From a virus, in IMG/VR virus record IMGVR_UViG_3300042369_000123, positions 1 through 23,777 of that record: a stretch of DNA of 23,777 bases; one strand, 5' to 3'. How positions within the stretch are numbered: the stretch's first letter is position 1; the number at the start of each line of letters is the position of its first letter. A program made the position numbers and the translations under genes. The notes under the pieces are model-generated. The model searched no databases. It worked only from the letters and a program-made list of their open reading frames with translations, and was not told the DNA's origin. Below are positions 1 to 8,373 of this stretch, in pieces.

Positions 1-1
1 A

Positions 2-202
2 TATGGAAAACCTTATCAAGAAGTAAACGGTGACGGATTAATAGATGAGATTAAAAATTTAGGCGATAAAATAAAAATGAGTCTGGGATTAGATTGGCCT
101 TTTCTTGATGCACAGCAGAGCAAATTTACTTTAGATTTGTATAATGAAACCATGAATCTCAACGACACTTATTTTAAGATGCCGGTGCCTACGAATGTAT
201 GA
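2..202 (+). CDS. C-terminal end of an unknown protein (5' part outside window)
   Basis: An open frame enters at the left edge (codons from position 2) and runs 66 codons to a TGA at 200-202. The visible residues include NGDGLIDEIKNLGDKIKMSL near the start and end in KMPVPTNV. I do not recognise the family. The stop overlaps the next gene's ATG (195-197), so the two are probably co-transcribed and translationally coupled, and this gene likely belongs to the same plus-strand cassette. There is no upstream stop in the visible part of the frame and codon use (AT-rich third positions) is like that of the neighbours. Confidence 0.6.
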   Translation, partial: YGKPYQEVNGDGLIDEIKNLGDKIKMSLGLDWPFLDAQQSKFTLDLYNETMNLNDTYFKMPVPTNV

Positions 203-2504
203 TATTTTTTATGTTTCAGCAAGCAACGGAAATGACAAAGACTGGTCAACAATAAAGTCTAGGTATCCACTTGCTCAAAAATTAACAAACATAAAATCTT
301 ACGAAGAAATTCAATCTAAATCCTTTACAAAAATGTTCTGGGTTATCTGGGACGATATAAATCTTACAGAATTTAATTTATTAGATTATAAAGCCACTAA
401 GTGGGATGACATGTATGTTCACGTTTTTAAAAACGGAGAACACTATGATGGTATTTGTTTGTTTCCTAAATCGTTGACGATTTCTCAGCGTGAATTTCAT
501 CATAGATTTTTTACAGCTAAAAAAGAAATTGATATTGTTGCTAGTATTCCAAAACAATATAAAACATACAGTCCTAATACATTCAACGAATACCAACACA
601 TAACCGACGACATGTTTTGGCTAGTATGGCCAGAAGTTACTGTAACTGACAAATCAATTTTTGACATATATTTTAGTCATCATAATAGTTATGACCGCAG
701 AGAAAATCATGTATTTAAAAATCTCTGCAATAGTGTTGAATCTTATCTCAGCGGAGTAATCCTTTGCAGCAAATATAAACCTTTATCAAATCGAGAGTTT
801 GATAAACAGTATGCTGTAGATAAAAAAGAGCACAACAAAGTTGTCAGCAAATATCAATACCCAGTTTATAAAATTAATTCTTATGCTGATTATTTAGAGA
901 TTATTGACAATGAAAAACAACAAATGTTTTGGTGTCAGTGGCCTAGTATAGAAATTATTGACGATACAATATTTGATTTTTATCTTGATCCTAACAATGG
1001 TGCATTAGATTATGATAGGCAAGAAAATCATGTATTTAAAAATTTATGCAATGATAAAGAATCATATCTAAGCGGAGTTGTTTTATTTTCTAAATCTAAA
1101 ATTATTTCTAAGAAAGAATTTGATAGAAAATATTTAATTGACAAAAAAGAACATACCCGCATAGTTAGTAGGTATAGATATAATCGATACAATATTTCCA
1201 GTTACGAAGAATATAAACAAATTATAGAAACAGAAACTCAACCTTTATTCTGGGGTATCTGGCCCGAAATAGCTGTTACAGATAATTCTGTTTTTGATTT
1301 ATATTTTGATCCCAATGACGGAAAATACGATCAAGATAGAAAAACAAATCATATGTTTAAAAATTTGTGTAACGATAAAGAAACTTATCTTTGTGGATTA
1401 GTATTGTTTTCAACAACACAAGTTATTTCACAGAAAGAATTTAATAGAAGATATTTAATAGATAAAAAAGAACATGCAGAAGTTGTAAGCCGTTACAGAT
1501 ATAATAGATATGTGTTATCGTCATATGACGAGTATACCGACATTGTTAAAAAAGAAACCCAACCACTATTTTGGGGAATCTGGCCCGAAATAGATATTAT
1601 CGACGAATCGATATTTGATTTATATTTTGATCCCAATGACGGAAAATACGAACACGATCGAAAAGAAAATCATACATTTAAACACTTATTCAATGAAAAA
1701 GAAATTTTTGTTAACGGTGTAGTGTTATTGTCTAAAGATAAAATAATTGGTCAAAGAGAATTTAAACACAGATTTTTAATTGAGAAAAAAGAACATGATA
1801 GATTAGTATCTAAACATTCTTTATATGATGTTGTTTTTATTTCTTATAACGAACCCAATGCCGATGAAAACTGTAACAAGTTATTAGAAATGTGTCCAAG
1901 AGCAAAACGTATTCACGGAGTTAAAGGAATTCACCAGGCGCATATACAAGCAGCTAAAATGTGCAATACTGACATGATATGGATCGTTGACGGTGATGCT
2001 ATTGTCGAAAATGATTTTAATTTTAATTTAGTTATGAGTAGTTACGACATAGACTGTGTTCATGTTTGGAAAAGCCGCAATCCTATTAACAATCTAGAAT
2101 ACGGCAACGGAGGTGTTAAGTTATTACCAAGACAATTAACAATATCTGTTGATGTTAATTCGCCCGATATGACCACTAGCATATCGAAAAAATTTAAAGC
2201 TATGAATACTGTGTCTAACACGAATTCATTTAACACAGATGAATTTGCTACATGGAGATCAGCATTTAGAGAATGTTGTAAACTAGCTAGTCGTGTAATC
2301 GAAAGACAATACGAGGAAGAAACTACACATCGTTTAGATGTATGGTGCTCAGTTGGTGTTGATAAACTATTTGGCAAATATGCAATTAAAGGTGCTCAGG
2401 CAGGTAGAGAATACGGCGAAACTAACAAAAACAATCCAGAGGCCCTTAAGAAAATTAATGACTTTGATTGGTTAAAGGAACAGTTCAGTGGAATACAATC
2501 GTAA
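195..2504 (+). CDS. Six-module glycosyltransferase-like (GT-A type) repeat protein
   Basis: 769 residues. The protein is a tandem array of related modules starting near residues 1, 121, 222, 329, 436 and 544; the middle ones repeat every 107 residues. Each module has a hydrophobic strand followed by a WxxWPE-like segment (for example FWGIWPE), then HxFKNL and a basic segment like DKKEH. The last module (from residue 544) starts YDVVFISYNEP and carries WIVDGDAIV, with Asp599 and Asp601 forming a DxD-type motif typical of the metal/nucleotide-sugar site of GT-A glycosyltransferases. In the five earlier modules the same place reads WDD, WPE or WPS, so they are probably inactive copies that could act in binding or spacing. 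It overlaps the previous gene by 8 bases and the next (GTG start) by 17, so it is part of an operon. The glycosyltransferase call is inference from the last module only; sugar and acceptor are unknown. No signal peptide or membrane segment is visible. Confidence 0.6.
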   Translation: MYDIFYVSASNGNDKDWSTIKSRYPLAQKLTNIKSYEEIQSKSFTKMFWVIWDDINLTEFNLLDYKATKWDDMYVHVFKNGEHYDGICLFPKSLTISQREFHHRFFTAKKEIDIVASIPKQYKTYSPNTFNEYQHITDDMFWLVWPEVTVTDKSIFDIYFSHHNSYDRRENHVFKNLCNSVESYLSGVILCSKYKPLSNREFDKQYAVDKKEHNKVVSKYQYPVYKINSYADYLEIIDNEKQQMFWCQWPSIEIIDDTIFDFYLDPNNGALDYDRQENHVFKNLCNDKESYLSGVVLFSKSKIISKKEFDRKYLIDKKEHTRIVSRYRYNRYNISSYEEYKQIIETETQPLFWGIWPEIAVTDNSVFDLYFDPNDGKYDQDRKTNHMFKNLCNDKETYLCGLVLFSTTQVISQKEFNRRYLIDKKEHAEVVSRYRYNRYVLSSYDEYTDIVKKETQPLFWGIWPEIDIIDESIFDLYFDPNDGKYEHDRKENHTFKHLFNEKEIFVNGVVLLSKDKIIGQREFKHRFLIEKKEHDRLVSKHSLYDVVFISYNEPNADENCNKLLEMCPRAKRIHGVKGIHQAHIQAAKMCNTDMIWIVDGDAIVENDFNFNLVMSSYDIDCVHVWKSRNPINNLEYGNGGVKLLPRQLTISVDVNSPDMTTSISKKFKAMNTVSNTNSFNTDEFATWRSAFRECCKLASRVIERQYEEETTHRLDVWCSVGVDKLFGKYAIKGAQAGREYGETNKNNPEALKKINDFDWLKEQFSGIQS
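555..1823 (+). repeat. Tandem 107-codon (321-bp) repeats inside the modular gene
   Basis: Units begin at 555, 858, 1179 and 1500; the last three are 321, 321 and 324 bases long. Units starting at 1179 and 1500 are the closest: a 38-base stretch at 1293-1330 is repeated exactly at 1614-1651, offset by 321 bases. The other units are conserved mainly at protein level. This points to growth by unequal recombination, with the last duplication or conversion being recent. The first (195-554) and last (from 1824) modules are more diverged and flank the array. Confidence 0.85.
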
Positions 2505-3921
2505 TATAAAAGGCAACGAACTTAAAGAGATTAACGGTAGATATGAATCTCGATATCTTGCTGATGCTGACTACGTGTATAAAGAACTAAACAAAGTTAG
2601 TCCGAGCTTTTGTCTTGCTAAATGGTATAATGTTAGTCTACACATTCCTACGGGAAAAACACATAGTTGTTATCATCCTAGGACACATCAAGTTCCTTTA
2701 GAAGAAGTTCGAATTGATGTTAGTGCATTACATAATACAAAATATAAAAAAGAACAACGCAAATTAATGTTAGCTGGAGAACGTCCTAAAGAATGTGAAT
2801 TTTGTTGGCAGATAGAAGATAGTGGTACGCAGTTAAGTGATCGTGCATATCGAAGTAAAGATGTTTACGAACACGGTTTAATAGAAGAAGCACAGTTAGT
2901 AGAAAATCCTAATCCACGCTACGTTGAAGTAAATTTTAATCAAGCCTGTAATTTTAAATGTAGTTATTGCAGCCCTCATCTAAGTACAGCATGGCACAAC
3001 GATATTCAACATAACGGTGCGTTTATTTTAAAAGATCGTTGGCACAATGATATTAATTGGATGAAGAGTCTTAACATAGATAACGGGCCAAACAATCCTT
3101 ACTTGCTAGCGTTCTGGGAATGGTTGCCACAGATATATCCAACACTACATACATTCCGTATGACTGGCGGTGAGCCATTGATGGATAAGAACACGTTCCG
3201 TATGTTTGACTATGTTAAAGAACATCCTAAAGAAGATCTGCATCTAAGTATTACTAGTAACTGTTGTCCGCCGGGTGATCAGTGGGCTAAATTTATGACT
3301 AGTCTTAAAGAGATTACAGATGTAGATGCAATTGATCATTTTATGTTGTATTGTAGTTTAGACTCTTGGGGTAATCAAGCAGAATATATTCGCAACGGTA
3401 TGGATTTTAATCTACTGTATAATAATGTATGTGATTATTTGCAAAATAGTGATAAACACAGTTTAACATTTATTATAACTTTTACCGCATTAAGTTATAC
3501 AGGATTTTATTCTTACATAGAAAATATTTTAAAACTTAGAAAACAATATAACAAAGGACGTCAATTAGTTTGGTTTGATGTTCCACAGTTATTAGATCCT
3601 GATTTTTTAAATCCTAAATTATTACCAGAAATGGTTAGTGAATTAGAACGCACTATAGAATTTATGAAATACAATCCTGAAACACGCTGGAACGAATTTA
3701 AAGGATTTAGTGATTTTGAAATTAGTAAGGTTCAGCGTTTAATTGATTGGATTAAATCGGATACAGGTTTTAATCGTGAGCTGGCGATGGAAAATTTTTA
3801 TTTGTTCTTTAGCCAGCATGATGCACGTAGAGATACAAATTTTTTAAATACTTTTCCAGAGTTAGAAAATTTCTGGAAAGAATGCGAGGTAAAATGCAAG
3901 AAAGCAATACACAAGCAATGA
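2488..3921 (+). CDS. Radical SAM protein with N-terminal twitch/SPASM-like domain (copy 1)
   Basis: 477 residues. The radical SAM core carries a CX3CX2C motif (Cys154, Cys158, Cys161, in ACNFKCSYCSP), which would bind the 4Fe-4S cluster that cleaves S-adenosylmethionine, and a TGGEP motif (about 226-230). Ahead of the core lies a cysteine set (Cys42, Cys61, Cys103, Cys106, the last two in CEFCW) that resembles a twitch/SPASM auxiliary cluster domain, here placed N-terminally. The start is GTG at 2488, supported by AAGGA at 2475-2479; it lies inside the end of the glycosyltransferase-like gene. The protein is clearly a paralogue of the gene at 4588 (both have ALHNTK-KKEQRK, then CxxCW). Substrate unknown; the family includes peptide- and sugar-modifying enzymes. 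The C-terminal ~150 residues are unassigned. Confidence 0.85.
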   Translation: MEYNRNIKGNELKEINGRYESRYLADADYVYKELNKVSPSFCLAKWYNVSLHIPTGKTHSCYHPRTHQVPLEEVRIDVSALHNTKYKKEQRKLMLAGERPKECEFCWQIEDSGTQLSDRAYRSKDVYEHGLIEEAQLVENPNPRYVEVNFNQACNFKCSYCSPHLSTAWHNDIQHNGAFILKDRWHNDINWMKSLNIDNGPNNPYLLAFWEWLPQIYPTLHTFRMTGGEPLMDKNTFRMFDYVKEHPKEDLHLSITSNCCPPGDQWAKFMTSLKEITDVDAIDHFMLYCSLDSWGNQAEYIRNGMDFNLLYNNVCDYLQNSDKHSLTFIITFTALSYTGFYSYIENILKLRKQYNKGRQLVWFDVPQLLDPDFLNPKLLPEMVSELERTIEFMKYNPETRWNEFKGFSDFEISKVQRLIDWIKSDTGFNRELAMENFYLFFSQHDARRDTNFLNTFPELENFWKECEVKCKKAIHKQ

Positions 3922-4598
3922 CGATTTTCATATACGGTGATAGTTTTAGCATGTCTAGTGAAGTGAGATGCACTTCGTGGATTGATCAATTACATGGAAA
4001 ACATCAACTAATAAATCGATCAATTGCAGGTGCAAGCAATCATTATATATTTTTAAGATTCATGGAAGACTTAGACCGTATAACACCTGACGATTTAGTT
4101 GTTTTTTGTTGGTCTGAGAATCAAAGATATTATCAGAAAGATTCTAAGAAGACACAAGAAATTCACCAGTTGTATCATAAACACTTTTATAATCAACGTC
4201 TTCTTGAAATGCAGTCTGATATGTATTTGGATAAGATCGAAGCGGTTGTTAAAGAACGAAAGATCCGCATGTTGTTTTTCTGGGCTTTCCCTTCCGGATA
4301 CGGTGATTCGAGCAATTGGGTATCTACTAAATTTGTATCCGAGGATAGCTTAGTTTATTCGCACACATTTGAAAACGAAGTTAGGCCAGCTCTGATATAT
4401 TTCTCTAGAATAGAAATACCAAAAAAATATTTAAACACAGAAGAAAAACTGCTTGAGTTTGCCTCTAAAGATATGAGACCTAATCATATGGCTAACCAAA
4501 AATTGCACGACGAACTATTTAAAATAGTAGATGATGTTTTTCATCATAGACTAGCAGGTCAAATTAATTTAAAAAACAGGTTACATAATGAGTCATAA
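3918..4598 (+). CDS. SGNH/GDSL hydrolase-like protein (copy 1)
   Basis: 226 residues from the chosen start. It opens MTIFIYGDSFSMS, with GDS as block I of SGNH hydrolases (the serine being the nucleophile), then AGASN (block II, Gly/Asn) and WSEN (block III-like), and ends with a PNHMANQKLH segment resembling the block V His region. SGNH enzymes are esterases or acetyl-transfer/deacetylation enzymes, often acting on sugars. I chose ATG 3918 because it overlaps the previous stop as ATGA and sits right before the first strand; in-frame ATGs at 3882 and 3894 are possible, and 3894 has GAGG four bases upstream. It sits between two paralogous radical SAM genes and overlaps the second by 11 bases, suggesting a shared pathway. 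Substrate unknown. Confidence 0.7.
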   Translation: MTIFIYGDSFSMSSEVRCTSWIDQLHGKHQLINRSIAGASNHYIFLRFMEDLDRITPDDLVVFCWSENQRYYQKDSKKTQEIHQLYHKHFYNQRLLEMQSDMYLDKIEAVVKERKIRMLFFWAFPSGYGDSSNWVSTKFVSEDSLVYSHTFENEVRPALIYFSRIEIPKKYLNTEEKLLEFASKDMRPNHMANQKLHDELFKIVDDVFHHRLAGQINLKNRLHNES

Positions 4599-5946
4599 AT
4601 TACAATATATTAAAAACGTAAGAGATAGATTAAACAAAGTCGGTACGGGATTCTGTGCAATGAAGTGGTTGCACCAAACTCTGTATCTACACACCGGTGA
4701 TAATCACAGTTGCTATCATCCGCGCCCACATCATATTGGTTTAGATGAAATTGCAGCAGATCCTAGTGCATTACACAATACAAAATGGAAAAAAGAACAG
4801 CGTAAAACCATGTTAGAAGGCGGTCGCCCTAACGAATGCCAATATTGTTGGAATATTGAAGATCTACCAGGCGAGCATATCAGTGACAGAATGATACATA
4901 GTTCCAGTGATTTCAGCGAACCACTGATTGAAAAACTAGCAGAATTACCTTGGGATGCTCCGGTTAATCCTCGTTACTTAGAAGTGAGTTTTGGTAACGG
5001 ATGTAATTATCGTTGCGGTTATTGCTGCCCACAAGCAAGCACCATGTGGACAGAAGAAATCAAGAAGCATGGCAATTACGATCTAACCTATAATCAGTAT
5101 GGCATTGAGTTTATGACCAACGGAACATACTACGGTCCTAAAGACGAAAATCCCTACATTGAAGCATTCTGGAAATGGTGGCCAAGTTTAAAAAATGACT
5201 TACATACTCTGCGTATTACTGGCGGCGAACCTCTAATGAATCCAGGGGCTATGCAGTTTTTTGATTTGCTAGAAACAGAACCAAGTCCTCATTTAGAAAT
5301 TACATTAAACAGTAATCTAGGTGTAACCTTTGATCGTGTTGACAGACTTATTCAAAGAGTAACTAGTCTTGTTCGTCAAAAGAAGATCCGTAAATTTAGT
5401 TTCTTTACAAGCATTGATAGTTGGGGCGAGCAAGCAGAATATATGCGTACAGGACTTAAATGTGATCACTGGGAACGCAATATGATAGAAGTAATCAAGG
5501 CAGGTGCTACTGTAAATTTGATGTGTACCTATAATGTCTTGTGCGTTACTAACTTTCAACAACTATTAGAAAAGGTAATCGAATGGCGCGAGAAGTTTGG
5601 ATTTGAGTCAGTGTCTTTTGATACACCGTACTTGAAAGAACCACCACATTGGATGATTAACATTCTCACAGATGATTTTATAGCACATCAAGAACGTCAA
5701 TTACAATTTATTGTAGACAATAAAAAATGGTTCACCGACGTCGAATATGAAAAAATGCTTCGTGTTACAGACTATATGAAAGAGAATCCGGTAAGCAAAG
5801 AAAAGATTCATGCTGGCAGAAGAGACTTTTATAGTTTTTTTAAAGAAAATGACAAACGTCTAGGTACAGATTTACTAAAGACATTTCCAGAATACACAGA
5901 ATTTTATAATCTGTGCAAACAAATTTACGAAAATTATGACAAATAA
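4588..5946 (+). CDS. Radical SAM protein with N-terminal twitch/SPASM-like domain (copy 2)
   Basis: 452 residues. Core motif CX3CX2C at Cys139, Cys143, Cys146 (GCNYRCGYCCP), followed by ITGGEPLM. The N-terminal auxiliary set is Cys23, Cys42, Cys84 and Cys87 (CQYCW). Order, spacing and many segments match the gene at 2488 (FC-KW near the start, SCYHPR, ALHNTK, then the core), so the pair arose by duplication, with an SGNH gene between them. Both also share a C-terminal segment reading YSFFKENDKR or similar and TFPE. The start overlaps the SGNH gene by 11 bases and its stop overlaps the next radical SAM gene by 11. Cofactor role is known from the family; substrate is not visible. Confidence 0.85.
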   Translation: MSHKLQYIKNVRDRLNKVGTGFCAMKWLHQTLYLHTGDNHSCYHPRPHHIGLDEIAADPSALHNTKWKKEQRKTMLEGGRPNECQYCWNIEDLPGEHISDRMIHSSSDFSEPLIEKLAELPWDAPVNPRYLEVSFGNGCNYRCGYCCPQASTMWTEEIKKHGNYDLTYNQYGIEFMTNGTYYGPKDENPYIEAFWKWWPSLKNDLHTLRITGGEPLMNPGAMQFFDLLETEPSPHLEITLNSNLGVTFDRVDRLIQRVTSLVRQKKIRKFSFFTSIDSWGEQAEYMRTGLKCDHWERNMIEVIKAGATVNLMCTYNVLCVTNFQQLLEKVIEWREKFGFESVSFDTPYLKEPPHWMINILTDDFIAHQERQLQFIVDNKKWFTDVEYEKMLRVTDYMKENPVSKEKIHAGRRDFYSFFKENDKRLGTDLLKTFPEYTEFYNLCKQIYENYDK

Positions 5947-7138
5947 ATCCACTTACTGTGTGAATCCATACATGAATCTAAGTATTCATCCTAAAGGCAT
6001 AGTTAAAACATGCTGCATGAGTACTCGAGAATTGGTTACTGACTCAGGGAAGACTACCATTAATAATGCTAGTATTTTGGAGTTTTGGAATAGTAAAGAT
6101 CGTCAACAAATGATTAGCAATCTTAATAACGGGGTTAAAATACCGGAATGCACATTTTGCTGGCAAGAAGAGGAAGCCGGCAAGGAAAGCAAACGAATTA
6201 GAGACAATAAAACGTATGCAAGTATTATTACTGATAGTGACATGTTACCAGTAGTTGTAGACCTAAGTATGGGAAATCTATGCAATATAAAATGTAGGAT
6301 ATGTAGCCCAACACACTCTACTCCTTGGATGATTGAAGAAGCTAGTATACATTTTCCAAATAATAAACAAGCATATTTAAAACAACCGAGGTGGCAAACT
6401 GTTAAAGATAGTTTTGATTACGAAAATAAATTTCTGTGGGATGATATTACTGCATTATTGCCCAATGTAACTAAATTTGATTTTGCCGGAGGCGAACCTT
6501 TTTATATCGAAAAACACTGGAGTATTGTAAACAAATGCGTTGAGGAAGGGTGGAGTAAAAAACAACACATTCATTATAACACTAATGGCACTATCTACCC
6601 AGAGAAATATATGTCATTGCTAGAAGAGTTTAGACTTGTGGATATACAAATCAGCAGTGATGGTGTCGGTAAGAAATTTGAATATTGCCGTCATCCAGCT
6701 GTTTGGGAAGAAGTAGAAGAAAATATTGATAAGTTTATTTCTGCAAAAAATAATAGCAAAACTGAATGGTTGCTATCTGCTTGTATTTCTGTTTCAGCAT
6801 TTAATGTATATGATTTTTTTGAAACATTTGAGCATTATGCCAGCAAGGGCATCGGTATATATGTTAATATGGTGCACGATCATCATAGTATCAAAGTGTT
6901 GCCTTGTGAATTAAAACAATCAATAATTAATAGACTCAATGCATCTGAATCTAAATATCTGCCACAACAGTGGAACAATGATAGAAATATGGTTATACAA
7001 TACCTATCTAACACAGAATTTTTTGAATCAGACTGGATTAATTTTTGGGCAGAACTCGAAAAGCGAGATACAATAAGAAAAGAATCTTTCAAAGAGATCT
7101 TTCCTGAATATTTCAACGAAATTAAAAAATACTTATAG
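5936..7138 (+). CDS. Radical SAM protein with N-terminal SPASM-like domain (copy 3)
   Basis: 400 residues. The N-terminus reads YCVNPYMNLSIHPKG..KTCC, then EFWNSKD and CTFCW: Cys8, Cys26/27, Cys72, Cys75. This looks like a SPASM/twitch domain, which normally sits C-terminal of the radical SAM core. The core follows with LCNIKCRICSP (Cys116, Cys120, Cys123) and AGGEPFY. The last residues (ESFKEIFPEYFNEIKKYL) resemble the ends of the two preceding paralogues (TFPE). It overlaps the upstream gene by 11 bases, with no clear Shine-Dalgarno, so it may depend on translational coupling. Substrate unknown. Confidence 0.85.
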   Translation: MTNKSTYCVNPYMNLSIHPKGIVKTCCMSTRELVTDSGKTTINNASILEFWNSKDRQQMISNLNNGVKIPECTFCWQEEEAGKESKRIRDNKTYASIITDSDMLPVVVDLSMGNLCNIKCRICSPTHSTPWMIEEASIHFPNNKQAYLKQPRWQTVKDSFDYENKFLWDDITALLPNVTKFDFAGGEPFYIEKHWSIVNKCVEEGWSKKQHIHYNTNGTIYPEKYMSLLEEFRLVDIQISSDGVGKKFEYCRHPAVWEEVEENIDKFISAKNNSKTEWLLSACISVSAFNVYDFFETFEHYASKGIGIYVNMVHDHHSIKVLPCELKQSIINRLNASESKYLPQQWNNDRNMVIQYLSNTEFFESDWINFWAELEKRDTIRKESFKEIFPEYFNEIKKYL

Positions 7139-7146
7139 GATATAAT

Positions 7147-8373
7147 ATGTGGAATGATGCAGTAACACAGGTTCATTGGGAACCAACAGACAAATGTAAC
7201 AGTGGATGTTCTATGTGTCCAAGATATGATTCAAAAGGTTTTGAGATAAGCACATTAGAAAATAAAGAATGGACTTTAGAAAGTTTTAAAAAAGCATGGT
7301 CTGTAAAATTTTTATCGCAATTGCAAAAGATACTTGCTTGTGGTAACTTTGGTGATCCTTGCGCCTGTAGAGAATTTGTAGACATATATGAATACTGCAG
7401 AGAAATCAATCCAGGCATGGGGCTTGCCTGTAACACTAACGGTAGCCTTAGAAATCCAGCATGGTGGAGTCGGTTAGGGGCTGTGATGCGTGAAGATCAA
7501 AATCTAGGTAACTACTGTACGTTTAGTCTAGATGGACTTGAAGACACAAATCATCTTTATCGTCGAAATACCAACTGGAAAAAAATCATGGAAAACGCCA
7601 AAGCATTTATTGATGCTGGCGGTGTTGCTCATTGGGATTTTATTGTATTTGAGCACAATGAACATCAAGTTGAGGAAGCTAGAGAACTAGCACGTTCTAT
7701 GGGCTTTAAGAACTTTAACGTTAAAAGAACTACCCGTTGGGCAAAATACAAAGACGGTGTTGGGTCATATCCTGTTTATTCCAAAGGCATACACTTGTAT
7801 GATCTTAAACAACCCAATGAAGATAAATTCAAACACAACTTTGAAGATTCGCAATACTTCAAGCAGAGCAAATATCAAAGTATCACGCTGAATGATTTTA
7901 AAAATATGGTAGGTATCAAGAATGGGGACATGAGATTTGTAAATGGAAAATGGGAAACTATTGATCTAGATTCACTTAACATAGCGTGCCGCGCAGTCAA
8001 AGATGCTAGAATGCATCAACCGCACAATGAAATATTTGTAAGTGCAGGAGGACATGTTGCTCCTTGTTGTTTTTTAGGTTCCGAGCCTATGATAGATACC
8101 AAAGTTAAAGACCGAGACGAAAATTATATCAGTATGATTAATGCTCAAGGTGGACTACATAGACTTAATATGCATATCAACGATATCTACGACATACTGC
8201 AATTAGATATTTTCCAGAAATGGATTCCCGACACGTGGGATAACGAAAATGGTAATACTTCAATGCGTCCAGCGAAATGCGGACAATGCTGTGGTGTAGA
8301 ATTTAATGGTCTCGATTTTGGAGAACTTGGAAACAAAAAAGATTCATACATTATCAAGGAAAACAATGAATAA
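7147..8373 (+). CDS. Radical SAM/SPASM-type protein with C-terminal cysteines
   Basis: 408 residues. The radical SAM motif is near the N-terminus: CNSGCSMCP (Cys17, Cys21, Cys24). A C-terminal cysteine group (Cys281, Cys307/308, Cys378, Cys381/382; APCCF and CGQCC) looks like a SPASM auxiliary cluster domain in the usual order, unlike the other four radical SAM genes here. The middle holds CGNFGDP in the place where many family members have GGEP, and ACNTNGS. AGGA at 7137-7140 precedes the ATG by six bases. The gene is followed within its last codons by the next start. SPASM proteins often modify peptides, but related ones act on other substrates, so the role is open. Confidence 0.83.
   Translation: MWNDAVTQVHWEPTDKCNSGCSMCPRYDSKGFEISTLENKEWTLESFKKAWSVKFLSQLQKILACGNFGDPCACREFVDIYEYCREINPGMGLACNTNGSLRNPAWWSRLGAVMREDQNLGNYCTFSLDGLEDTNHLYRRNTNWKKIMENAKAFIDAGGVAHWDFIVFEHNEHQVEEARELARSMGFKNFNVKRTTRWAKYKDGVGSYPVYSKGIHLYDLKQPNEDKFKHNFEDSQYFKQSKYQSITLNDFKNMVGIKNGDMRFVNGKWETIDLDSLNIACRAVKDARMHQPHNEIFVSAGGHVAPCCFLGSEPMIDTKVKDRDENYISMINAQGGLHRLNMHINDIYDILQLDIFQKWIPDTWDNENGNTSMRPAKCGQCCGVEFNGLDFGELGNKKDSYIIKENNE

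Noticed and set aside
555-1823. CRISPR array or non-coding tandem repeat
   Set aside because: The 321-base units stay in frame, differ mostly at third positions, and have no spacer pattern; they are protein repeats.
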